From DATEPR01 sp036502345 (lineage in GTDB: Bacteria; Actinomycetota; Actinomycetes; Mycobacteriales; Pseudonocardiaceae): a DNA stretch of 36,105 nt. Position numbers and translations under genes: made by a program. Every line of letters begins with the position of its first letter. Position 1 is the stretch's first letter. Below the pieces are notes generated by a model. That model did not search any database. It saw only the letters and a program-made list of their open reading frames with translations, and was not told where the DNA came from. The stretch lies in the NCBI GenBank assembly GCA_036502345.1, contig DASXYT010000385.1:1-36105 (forward strand). The letters run 5' to 3'. This document shows, piece by piece, positions 7,108 through 15,216 of the stretch.

Positions 7108-10100
7108 TCATTTGTCAGCAGGCAGGCCTGCCCTGGTGCGGTAGGCCGACAGGTAGGTCAGCAACTCGGGGCCACGCGGCCGGCGACCGGGCCGGATGTC
7201 GCAGGTGGCGGCCTTGGCCTCCTGGATGTGCACGTTCGGGTCGAGCACCAGGGACAGCAGTTCGTTCGCCGCGTCGCCGGTGCTCAGGCCGTTGGGGCCC
7301 CAGTGGTAGGGCAGGCCGACCTGGTGGATCGTGCGGCCGCGTACCTTGAGCGGCCGCATCCGGTCGGTGACCAGCACCCTGGCCTCGATGGCCGCCCGAG
7401 CGGAGATGATGGTGGCCCAGCCGTGGTGTTCCAGCCCGCGCTCGGCCGCCAACTGCGGCGACACCTCGCAGAAGAACTCGGGCTGCAACTCGGACAGGTA
7501 CGGCAGGGTCCTGCTCATGCCGCCCGCCGTGTGGTGCTCGGTGAGCCGGTACGTGGTGAACACGTACGGGAACACCTCGTTGTCAGCGCCGTGGTAGCGA
7601 TTGCCCTTGATGTTGTACGTCTCGGTCGTCGGGTTGGTCTGCTGCTTGTACAGCGGGTTGTCCACCGGCGACTCGTAGGGCTCGTAGTGCGTGGGCAGCG
7701 GGCCGTCGGCCAGACCGGCGGGCGCGTACAGCCAGGCCCGGCCGTCGGTCTGCATGATGAACGGGTTCTTCCCGCTCAGCGCCGCCTGCGCCCTCGCGCC
7801 CTCCGGTGGCACGTAGTCCGGCCGCTTGGTGACCTCGAAGTCCGGCACGTCCTCGCCGACCCACTTGCCCTGGCCCTCGTCCCACCACACGTACTTCTTG
7901 CGCTCGCTCCACGGTTTGCCGTCCGGATCGGCCGACGCCCGGTTGTACAGGATGCGCCGGTTCGCGGGCCACGCCCACGCCCACTCCGGCGCCACCCAGG
8001 TCTGCTCGCTGCCCGGCTTCCTGGTCGCCGAGTGGTTGTGGCCCTCGGCGTAGATGCCGCAGTAGATCCAGCAGCCGCTGGTGGTCGACCCGTCCGGCTT
8101 CAACTCGGTGAACTTGGACAGCGGGCCGTCCGGTCCGAACCCGTTGACCTCGGCGAGCACGGCCTCCGCGATCGGGTCGGCCGTCTCGCCCTCGGTCGGG
8201 TAGTCCCAGGTGAGGTCCAGGATCGGCCGGTCCCGCTTGGCCCGCGAGCCGGCCAGCTTCTCCCTGATCATCCGGCCGAGGTGGAAGTAGAACCACAGGT
8301 CGCTGCGTGCGTCACCGGGCGGCTCGACCGCCTTGTGGTGCCACTGCACCAGCCGCTGCGTGTTGGTGAAGCTGCCGTCCTTCTCGGTGTGCGACGCGGC
8401 CGGCAGGAAGAACACCTCGGTCGGGATCTCCTCGGTGGTCAGCTCACCGGTCTCGATCTCCGGGCCGTCCTTCCAGAACGTCGCGCTCTCGATCATCTGC
8501 AGGTCGCGCACCACCAGCCAGTCCAGGTTGGCCATGCCGAGCCGTTGCATCTTCGCGTTGGCCGAGCCGACCGCCGGGTTCTCGCCGACCAGGAAGTAAC
8601 CCTTGCAGTCGCCCGCGATCTGGTTCATCACCGTCTTGTAGGTGCCGTGATCACCGGTCAGCTTGGGTATGTAGTCGAAGCAGAAGTCGTTCTCCTTGGT
8701 GGCCGCGTCACCCCACCACGCCTTGAGCAGGCTCACCATGTACGACTCCATGTTGCCCCAGAAGCCGGTCTTGCCGGAGTCCGCTGCGACGAACTCGTCC
8801 AGTGACTGGTGCTGGTGCGCGTGCGGCATCGGGATGTAGCCGGGCAGCAGGTTGAACAGTGTCGGGATGTCGGTGGAGCCCTGGATGGAGGCGTGCCCGC
8901 GCAGCGCCAGGATGCCGCCACCGGGCCTGCCCATGTTGCCCAGCAGGCTCTGCAGGATCGACGCGGTGCGGATGTACTGGGCGCCCACGGTGTGGTGCGT
9001 CCAGCCGACCGAGTAGACGAACGCGGTGGTGCGCTCGCGGCCCGAGTTCTTGGTGATCTCGTCGGCCACCCGCAGGAACTGCTCCTCCGAGATGCCGCAG
9101 ACGTCCTGGACCATTTCCGGCGTGTAGCGGGCGAAGTGCCGCTTGAGTACCTGGAACACGCAGCGGGGGTCGGTGAGCGTCTCGTCGAGGGTCGGCTTGG
9201 TGTCGGTCGTGGCACCGCCGCTGCCGTACGAGTCGCCGCGCGAGGTCTCCTGGTGCTCGGGGCCGCTGTGCTGTTGGGCGGAGTGCTCCTGCGACGCGTG
9301 CTCGTCCCACGTGTCGCTGGTGCCGGCCGCCGGGGCGGCCTCGCCGCCCGCGTACATCCAGGACGAGCCCTCGTACTTCCCGCTCTCCGCGTTCCAGCCG
9401 GAGAACAGGCCCTCCAGGTCCTCGCTGTCCACGTAGTCGTCGCGCAGGATCGCGCCGGCGTTCGTGTACGCCACGACGTAGTCGCGGAAGTAGAGCTCCC
9501 TGGACAGCACATAGTTGATCAGGGCGCCGAGGAACACGATGTCCGAGCCAGCGCGCAGCGGCACGTGCACGTCGGCCACCGCGCTGGTCCTGGTGAACCT
9601 GGGGTCGACGTGGATGATCGTGGCGCCGCGCTTCTTCGCCTCCATCACCCACTGGAACCCGACCGGATGGCACTCGGCCATGTTCGAGCCCTCAATGAGA
9701 ATGCAGTCCGCGTTCTGCAGGTCCTGCATGAACGTCGTGGCGCCGCCGCGACCGAACGTGGTACCCAGACCGGGCACTGTGGCGGAGTGTCAAATACGGG
9801 CCTGGTTCTCGATCTGGATGGCGCCCAGCGCGGTGTACAGCTTCTTCATCAGGTAGTTCTCTTCGTTGTCCAGCGTGGCACCGCCGAGACTCGCGATGCC
9901 CATCGTGCGCCGGACCGGTATCCCGTCCACGCTGCGCTGCCAGGTCTCCCTGCGGGTGTTGATCACCCGGTCGGAGATCATGTCCATGGCCTTTTCGAGT
10001 GAGAGGCTCTCCCACTCGGTGCCGTACGGGCGGCGGTACATCACCTTGTCCACCCGGCTGGGGCTGGTCACCAACTGCTTGCTGGCCGAGCCCTTCGGGC

Positions 10101-10356
10101 ACAGCCTGCCGCGCGAGATCGGCGAGTCGGGATCGCCCTCGATCTGGATGACCTTCTCGTCCTTGACGAAGATGCGCTGACCGCAACCGACGGCGCAGTA
10201 CGGGCAGATCGAACGCACCACACGGTCGGCGTGCTCGGTGCGGGCGGTCAGCCCGGCAGAGCGGGTCGACCGGGAAGCAGCCGCCTTGCCCACTGGATCG
10301 ACGCCGCTGACCTGCTTGTACACCGGCCAGCCCTCGATCCACTGCCGAACACCCAC
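7108..10356 (-). CDS. fdhA: Formate dehydrogenase alpha subunit, selenocysteine-containing (Mo/W-bis-PGD enzyme)
   Basis: This 1082-residue enzyme oxidises formate to CO2. The frame starts at GTG 10356 (GGGAGGT just upstream) and reads through an in-frame UGA at 9790-9792 as Sec189, in the context NQARI-U-HSATVPGLGTTFGRGG that matches the active site of FdnG/FdoG-type enzymes. Cys51, Cys54, Cys58 and Cys86 bind an N-terminal [4Fe-4S] cluster (CPYCAVGC...LCPKG). The molybdopterin-binding domains follow, and the C-terminal dinucleotide-binding domain contains GWATIISARA...HQVGLPYHWGPNG. There is no twin-arginine signal, so it is probably cytoplasmic. Residues about 338-383 form a Glu/His/Gln/Ser-rich insert, probably a surface linker. 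No fdhB, fdhC or fdhD gene is adjacent; selA and selB flank it on the left. It is divergent from the Nramp gene. Confidence 0.95.
9761..9777 (-). other. Bacterial SECIS hairpin of fdhA
   Basis: On the fdhA mRNA, GUGCCC (9777-9772), loop GGUCU (9771-9767) and GGGUAC (9766-9761) form a 6-bp stem with one G-U pair. The loop begins 18 nt after the UGA. From memory, the E. coli fdhF SECIS has the same GGUCU loop at the same distance, and its loop guanine and bulged uridine are read by the SelB winged helix. The coding sense is kept (VPGLGT). Confidence 0.8.
9790..9792 (-). other. UGA codon decoded as selenocysteine (Sec189 of FdhA)
   Basis: The minus-strand codon TGA splits what would otherwise be one continuous fdhA frame. 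The residues on both sides (ARI before, HSATV after) are those that surround the active-site Sec or Cys in formate dehydrogenases. selA and selB genes lie nearby, and a SECIS-like hairpin follows at the right distance. Confidence 0.93.
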
Positions 10357-10616
10357 GGTGACCTCCCGACAGTGCGCCACAATCGACAATTGACCGTACC
10401 TTGATGATCGGCCGGATGCATCGTGTAACGCTCCTGAGTGCGCGGCCGCAGGCGATGCGTGTGGCCTACACAACAGTCGTCGGCGCAACAGTGGACGGTG
10501 CCGACCAGCGATTATGAAACTGGTCAGGACGTCGGCAACGGCGACATCCCAGCGGAGCCGCGGGAGGGCGCACGGACGGCGATCCGGAACTGCCCGGTGC
10601 ACGCACCGTCGAGCAG
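10357..10616. other. Divergent intergenic region between fdhA and the Nramp gene
   Basis: This 260-bp non-coding stretch must hold the promoters of both genes. It contains the fdhA SD (GGGAGGT on the minus strand, about 10362-10368), a direct repeat CAACAGT (10471-10477 and 10486-10492) and the short inverted repeat TGTG-gccta-CACA just before it. No tRNA, riboswitch or DtxR/MntR-type box was recognised. The last 45 bases look like coding sequence in frame with the Nramp gene (see that entry). Confidence 0.4.
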
Positions 10617-11828
10617 GTGCTCAGCCGAGGCAGGCTGCGTGCCGCCGTCGCGTTGAGCGGTCCGGCTTTCGTCGCGTCGGTCGCCTACGTCGATCCAGGC
10701 AACTTCGTCACCAACTTCGCGGGCGGCGGGCGGTACGGCTACCAACTGCTCTGGGTGGTGGTGCTGGCCAGCGTGCTGGCGATCCTGGTGCAGTACCTCG
10801 CGTCCAAGGTCGGGTTGGCCACCGGGCGCAGCCTGCCCGCGGTGTGCGCGGACGTGCTGCCGCGCCAGGTGAACCTGTTGCTCTGGATCCAGGCCGAGCT
10901 CGTCGCCGTGGCAACGGATCTCGCCGAGTTCGTCGGTGCGGCGCTCGGCCTGCACCTGCTGTTCGGCATCGGGCTGTTCCCCGCGGGCCTGATCACGGCC
11001 GCGGTCGCGTTCCTCGTGCTCGGCCTGCGGCAGCGCGGGCACCGGGGGTTCGAGATCGCCATCATCGTGACGATGGTGTTGGTGGCGGCCGGTTTCGGTT
11101 ACCTCTTCGTGCGCGCGGGTCACCAGGACTTCGCGGCGGTGGCCAGGGGTCTGGTGCCCAGGCTGCGGCAGGGCGAGCTGGGTGTCGGCGTCGGCATCGT
11201 CGGCGCGACCGTGATGCCGCACGTGATCTACCTGCATTCCGCGCTGCAGGCCGGCAGGGTCGGCGCCAGCACGCCCGCGCAGCGGCAGGTGCTGCTGACG
11301 CACAACCGGTGGGACTGCGTCGTCGGGCTCGGCGCGGCGGGCGTGGTGAACGCCGCGATGCTGTGTGTTGCGGCGGCCGTGCCAGGGTTGAGCGGGTCGG
11401 CTGGCGACCTGGTGGCCAGCCACGACGCGCTGGCGGCGAACGTCGGCACGGTGGCGGGCATCGCGTTCGCGGTGGCGCTGGTGGCGGCCGGGCTCGGCTC
11501 GGCGAGCGTGGCCACCTACGCGGGCCAGGTGGTGATGGAAGGCTTCATGAACTGGCGGATCCCGCTGCTGCTGCGGCGGGGTGTGACCATGTTGCCGTCC
11601 CTCGTGGTGCTCGCGCTGACCGACAGCGTCGGCGGCCCGCTGCTGATCTCGCAGATCGCGCTGGCGTTCGGCATCCCGTTCGCGCTGGTACCGATGATCA
11701 TCGTGACGCGACGGGCCGACGTGATGGGCGACATGGTCAATCGCAGGGCCACGACGATCGTGGTGTCGGTGGCCACCGGCCTGGTGATCGCGCTGAACGT
11801 GTACCTGCTGATCGACATCATCACCTGA
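10617..11828 (+). CDS. mntH: Nramp-family divalent metal cation transporter (MntH-like)
   Basis: This 403-residue integral membrane protein has about 11 membrane segments and imports Mn2+ or Fe2+ with protons. It carries both Nramp metal-site motifs: DPGN at residues 26-29 in the first broken helix and MPH at 200-202 in the sixth. GTG 10617 is the first usable start in frame, but it has no clear SD. The sequence before it stays open in frame and reads as a plausible N-terminal tail (...DGDPELPGARTVEQ). A good SD-like GGGAGGG (10562-10568) lies ahead of an in-frame ACG (10572) where an ATG might be expected. The true start is therefore uncertain. The gene is divergent from fdhA and is followed by a hairpin at 11839. 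Confidence 0.9.
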   Translation: MLSRGRLRAAVALSGPAFVASVAYVDPGNFVTNFAGGGRYGYQLLWVVVLASVLAILVQYLASKVGLATGRSLPAVCADVLPRQVNLLLWIQAELVAVATDLAEFVGAALGLHLLFGIGLFPAGLITAAVAFLVLGLRQRGHRGFEIAIIVTMVLVAAGFGYLFVRAGHQDFAAVARGLVPRLRQGELGVGVGIVGATVMPHVIYLHSALQAGRVGASTPAQRQVLLTHNRWDCVVGLGAAGVVNAAMLCVAAAVPGLSGSAGDLVASHDALAANVGTVAGIAFAVALVAAGLGSASVATYAGQVVMEGFMNWRIPLLLRRGVTMLPSLVVLALTDSVGGPLLISQIALAFGIPFALVPMIIVTRRADVMGDMVNRRATTIVVSVATGLVIALNVYLLIDIIT

Positions 11829-11838
11829 TCGGACTAAC

Positions 11839-11854
11839 CGGGGCGAGGTCCCCG
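11839..11854 (+). terminator. Hairpin after the Nramp gene
   Basis: CGGGG (11839-11843), a 6-nt loop and CCCCG (11850-11854) followed by TTT form a short terminator-like hairpin, 10 nt after the Nramp stop and 48 nt before the next start. Confidence 0.5.
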
Positions 11855-11902
11855 TTTCGACTAGCCTGGATTTGGCGTATCGGTCGACGAAGGGCACATC
11901 GC

Positions 11903-12793
11903 ATGATCAAGCTCGGGTTCAGCCTGCCGCAGTTCGGCGCACTGGCCAGCCACGGCGATCGGGTCGCGGTCTTCGCCACCGAGGCGGAGCGTCTCGGCGC
12001 GCGCAGCCTGTGGGTCGGCGACCGGCTGATCGACCCGGTGGACCCGACGGTCGGCTACGGTGGCGGCTCGACGATCCCACCCGAGTTCCGGTCCAATTTG
12101 GACCCGTTCGCGCTGCTGACCGTCGCGGCGACGGCGACGCGGGAGGCTACGCTCGGCACCAACGTGCTCAACCTCCCCTGGTACGCGCCGGCTGTACTGG
12201 CACGCCTGCTGACCACGATCGACATCGTCAGCGGCGGCCGACTGCTGCCCGGCTTCGGCATCGGTTGGTCGCCGGAGGAGTACCAGGCGGCCGGCATCCC
12301 GTGGCAGGGCCGAGGTGCCAGACTGGACGAGAGCCTGGACGCGCTGGAAGCGCTGTGGAACGAGAATCCGGCCGAGTACCACGGGAAAGTGCTGACCCTG
12401 CCCAGGACGCACATCGACCTGAAGCCGGTGCAGCGGCCCATGCCGATCTACCTCGGTGGCATGTCCGACGCGGCCCTGCGCCGCATCGGCAGGCGCGGCT
12501 ACGGCTGGCTGCCAGCCTGTCGACTGCCCGGTTTCGTCAACGCCGACGAGCTGATCGCGCAGCGGGAGACCATCAGGGCCGCGGCCCGGGATTCTGGCCG
12601 GAGCGAGGACGTGCCGGTCGTGGTGAGGGTCAACCCTGCTGCGGGCACGAGCGTGCAGGAGATCGTGGACGTGGTGGGTGCGGTCGCGGAGCAGACCGAT
12701 ATCACGGACATTTTCGTGGACCTGATGTACCTGTCCAAGGATGTGGACGAGGCGCTCGACTTGGCGCGTCGGCTGCTCGATGGGGTGCGCTGA
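11903..12793 (+). CDS. LLM-class (luciferase-like) oxidoreductase, probably F420-dependent
   Basis: This 296-residue TIM-barrel protein starts at ATG 11903, with GAAGGG at 11889-11894 as SD. It has the order of motifs of the bacterial luciferase/F420 superfamily: IKLGFSLPQFG at the N-terminus, EAERLGARSLWVGDRL (25-40), DPFALLTVAATATREATLGTNVLNLPWY (70-97), IVSGGRLLPGFGIGWSPEEYQAAGIPW (about 110-136) and PMPIYLGGMSDAALRRIGRRGYGWLP (about 180-205). Absence of a flavin reductase partner and the actinobacterial setting favour F420 over FMN, but the cofactor cannot be settled from sequence. The substrate is unknown. It appears monocistronic, ending before a hairpin and an 80-bp inverted-repeat element. 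Confidence 0.88.
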   Translation: MIKLGFSLPQFGALASHGDRVAVFATEAERLGARSLWVGDRLIDPVDPTVGYGGGSTIPPEFRSNLDPFALLTVAATATREATLGTNVLNLPWYAPAVLARLLTTIDIVSGGRLLPGFGIGWSPEEYQAAGIPWQGRGARLDESLDALEALWNENPAEYHGKVLTLPRTHIDLKPVQRPMPIYLGGMSDAALRRIGRRGYGWLPACRLPGFVNADELIAQRETIRAAARDSGRSEDVPVVVRVNPAAGTSVQEIVDVVGAVAEQTDITDIFVDLMYLSKDVDEALDLARRLLDGVR

Positions 12794-12815
12794 GTTCGGT
12801 TGGGGCTTGGCGCCC

Positions 12816-12831
12816 GGCGTTACTCAACGCC
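12816..12831 (+). terminator. Hairpin after the LLM oxidoreductase gene
   Basis: A perfect 6-bp stem GGCGTT/AACGCC with loop ACTC lies 22 nt after the stop. There is no U-tract, which is common for terminators in high-GC actinobacteria. Confidence 0.5.
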
Positions 12832-12851
12832 AGCGCGGAAGTGCCGGGTCA

Positions 12852-12931
12852 CTAGGGGGTGTTTCATAAGCCCGCTTTCCGGCTGCGCGACGCCCACTCG
12901 CTCGGAGGAGGCCTATGAAACACCCCCCTAG
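12852..12931. mobile_element. 80-bp element with 21-22-bp terminal inverted repeats (MITE-like or IS remnant)
   Basis: The left end (12852-12872, CTAGGGGGTGTTTCATAAGCC) and the right end (12910-12931) are inverted copies that differ by one extra C/G and one substitution. They enclose 37 bp of non-coding sequence. Both ends begin with CTAG, which may be part of the repeat or a target duplication. The length, terminal repeats and position between two convergent genes fit a miniature inverted-repeat element mobilised by an IS5-like transposase, or a solo remnant of such an IS. As RNA it would also fold into a strong hairpin and could serve as a bidirectional terminator. No transposase gene is present. 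Confidence 0.55.
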
Positions 12932-12958
12932 ACCACTCCAGAGACGCGACCAGCCGGA

Positions 12959-13981
12959 TCAGAGGCCGGCAGCCAACCGAGTAAGCACCACAGCCGCAGG
13001 CTCAGCAGTCGCATGCCGGTGGCCGGTACCGGCCCACAGGTTCACCAACTCCGGGTCCCCCGCCGCCGCTGCCGCCTTCCGCAATGGGCTCGTCAGATAG
13101 TGCAGCGCAGGATAACCAGCAGGCGCGACCGCGTCGTACCGGTCGATGAAGTGATTCCGCAACCCACGCGCCGGGCGACCCGTGAACGCTCGCGTGACGA
13201 CCGTTTCGGTACGTGCCGGGTCGGCGATCGCGGCCTTGTGCACTGCCGACGCACCACTCTCGTCGGTCAGCAGCAGGACCGTTCCGACGACAGCGGCCAC
13301 CGCGCCAGCGTGTAGCACAGCGGCGATGTCGGCCGACGTGCTCAGCCCACCCGCTGCCACGATCGGCAGCGGCACGGCGGCTCGCACCTGGGCGACCAGG
13401 TCCACCAGCGGAATTGACGGCGGCACCCGCGACGGCGTCAATGTGCCGGAGTGGCCGCCTGCCACGGATGCCTGCACTGCCAACAGATCCACGCCCGCAT
13501 CGACAGCGAGCTTGGCCTCGTCGGCCGACGTGACGGTCTGGATCACCACCGTCCCCGCCTTGCGCAGCGCGGCGACCACACCCGGCTCAGGGATGCCGAA
13601 CGTGAAGCTGGCCATCGGCACCGGGTCGGCCAGCAGCACGTCGATCTTGGCCGCCCACTCGTCGTCGTTCTCGACGGGATCACCTGACAGGTCGATGCCG
13701 TAGCGGTCCGCATCCGCCCGGATCGTGTTGGCATACAACCGAAACTCAGCCGCGTCGACCGGCACCGGGTTGGGTGCGAACAAGTTCACGCCGAACGGCA
13801 CACCCGTCGCCCGCACGGTGGCGATCTGCTCGGCGAACCCCTCCGCCGTCCGGTAGCCGGCGGCCAGGAACCCGACGCCACCGGCCTGTGCCGCCGCGGT
13901 GACCAGCGCCGGTGTGGTCGGTCCGCCCGCCATCGGGGCCGCGATGACGGGGATGGCCAGGTCGGACAACGGGGAACTCAT
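12959..13981 (-). CDS. Nitronate monooxygenase family protein (FMN TIM barrel)
   Basis: This 340-residue NMO/2-nitropropane dioxygenase-type flavoprotein starts at ATG 13981 (TGATG overlap with the stop of the upstream MFS gene). It has the family motifs: PVIAAPMAGGPTTPALVTAAAQAGGVGFLAAGY at the N-terminus; GVPFGVNLFAPNP; the AGGHSGT segment with the conserved active-site histidine; and the FMN-phosphate loop PIVAAGGLSTSADIAAVLHAGAVAAVVGT. These enzymes oxidise alkyl nitronates such as propionate-3-nitronate, often for detoxification. The overlap shows that it is co-transcribed with the MFS transporter under the divergent LysR regulator. Confidence 0.9.
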   Translation of the reverse strand: MSSPLSDLAIPVIAAPMAGGPTTPALVTAAAQAGGVGFLAAGYRTAEGFAEQIATVRATGVPFGVNLFAPNPVPVDAAEFRLYANTIRADADRYGIDLSGDPVENDDEWAAKIDVLLADPVPMASFTFGIPEPGVVAALRKAGTVVIQTVTSADEAKLAVDAGVDLLAVQASVAGGHSGTLTPSRVPPSIPLVDLVAQVRAAVPLPIVAAGGLSTSADIAAVLHAGAVAAVVGTVLLLTDESGASAVHKAAIADPARTETVVTRAFTGRPARGLRNHFIDRYDAVAPAGYPALHYLTSPLRKAAAAAGDPELVNLWAGTGHRHATAEPAAVVLTRLAAGL

Positions 13982-15147
13982 CAGGCGACCTCTCCTGTGT
14001 ACTGGTGCGGAAACCGGACGCGCAACGCTGCCGCTGCCACCGCCGACGCGACCACGATGGCGGCGCCGAGCAGCAGGGCCTCGTGATAACCGTTGCGCAC
14101 CAAGGGAGTGACGATCAGCGGACCGACGATCTGCCCGACGCCGTAGCCCGCGGTGAGCAGCGCGACGGCCCTGGGTACCCGCAGGTCCGTGCCGATGGCC
14201 AGTGCGATGGCCGCGATGCCGAGGAACGTGCCACCGAACAGGAACGCCGACAGCAACGCTGGTGCCACACCGCCGAACAGCGCGGGCAACGCGACGCCGA
14301 CGGCCTGGACGACGAGCGCGACGAGCAACATGTCCGGCCGGGACCACCGGTGGCTCAGCCACGCCCACAGCGCGGCCGATGGCAGCGCCGCGAGCCCGAC
14401 CAGCACCCACGCCCCGCTGCCGAGCCACGCAGGGCCGCTCTGGTCGATCGCGGCGACCAGGAACGTGCCGGAGATGATGTAGCCGACGCCCTCCAGCGAG
14501 TAGCTGGTGAACAGCCACGCGAACCATCGCCGCGTCGAACGGCTGCCGGCCACAGCATCGACACCGACCGACGCCGCAGGTCGCATCGACCACGCCGCAA
14601 CAGCCAGGACGAGCGCCAGCGCGGCGGAACTCCACCAGGCGGCCTGCCATGTCGACACCGATCGGAGGATAAGCACCAGGACGCCGGACAGCGCGATGCC
14701 GGCGCCCACTCCCCCGATGGCCCACCCGGTCAGGTGATGGGCTTGCCCGCGCAGATGGTGCAACAACGCACTGGCGGCGATCACGAAGATCAGCGCACTG
14801 GCCACGCCGGCCACCAGCCTGAGCACGAACCAGGCAGTGCCGTCGAGCGTGACCGGCATCAGGGCCAGCGTCGCGACCAGCACGACCAGCGAGCCACGGA
14901 ACACGACGGTGGAACGCAGCAGACCGGGGACGAAACTGCCGGCGAGAGCACCGACCAGATAGCCGACGTAGTTCGCGGTGGCGAGCGTGGCACCGAACTG
15001 GGCGGACAGGCCTGCCTGCGCGTGCATCAGCGGCAGGATCGGCGTGTACACGAACCGGCCGACGCCCATGCCGGCCGCGAGCGCGGCAGCGCCCTGCCCC
15101 ACCACCAGCCACGGTGTCGTGCCGGCCCGGGCAGCCACAGTGGTCAT
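13981..15147 (-). CDS. MFS transporter, YbfB/YjiJ family
   Basis: This 388-residue, 12-helix major facilitator starts at ATG 15147 (weak SD AGGG close upstream); a start 54 nt further up would lengthen the N-terminal tail and run almost to the LysR start. It carries the family N-terminus GMGVGRFVYTPILPLM and the helix-3/4 region TANYVGYLVGALAGS. Such proteins move small organic molecules by proton coupling; the substrate is unknown. Its stop overlaps the start of the nitronate monooxygenase by 1 nt, and a LysR regulator is divergent, so all three probably serve one pathway, such as export or resistance linked to a nitro compound. Confidence 0.88.
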   Translation of the reverse strand: MTTVAARAGTTPWLVVGQGAAALAAGMGVGRFVYTPILPLMHAQAGLSAQFGATLATANYVGYLVGALAGSFVPGLLRSTVVFRGSLVVLVATLALMPVTLDGTAWFVLRLVAGVASALIFVIAASALLHHLRGQAHHLTGWAIGGVGAGIALSGVLVLILRSVSTWQAAWWSSAALALVLAVAAWSMRPAASVGVDAVAGSRSTRRWFAWLFTSYSLEGVGYIISGTFLVAAIDQSGPAWLGSGAWVLVGLAALPSAALWAWLSHRWSRPDMLLVALVVQAVGVALPALFGGVAPALLSAFLFGGTFLGIAAIALAIGTDLRVPRAVALLTAGYGVGQIVGPLIVTPLVRNGYHEALLLGAAIVVASAVAAAALRVRFPHQYTGEVA

Positions 15148-15202
15148 GGCCCTGACGCTAGGCGCCTGATCCACGGCTGTGAAATGCTCGTTGCGGTGCA
15201 TC

Positions 15203-15208
15203 TATGCT
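15203..15208 (+). promoter_or_regulatory. -10 box of LysR gene, probably near-leaderless
   Basis: TATGCT lies 8 nt before the LysR ATG (15217), so transcription would begin at or next to the start codon. It lies in the 69-bp gap between the divergent MFS and LysR genes. ATGC/GCAT inverted elements in this gap may be the LysR binding site controlling both directions. Confidence 0.4.
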
Positions 15209-15216
15209 CGACAGAC

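Noticed and set aside
6961..8805. 614-codon open frame opposite fdhA
   Set aside because: Antisense to a clear enzyme; low-complexity Arg/Val/Gly sequence with no recognisable fold.
9790..9792. fdhA as a pseudogene broken by a stop codon
   Set aside because: The stop is UGA at the known Sec position with a SECIS-like hairpin, and selA and selB are present; the flanking protein is continuous and conserved.
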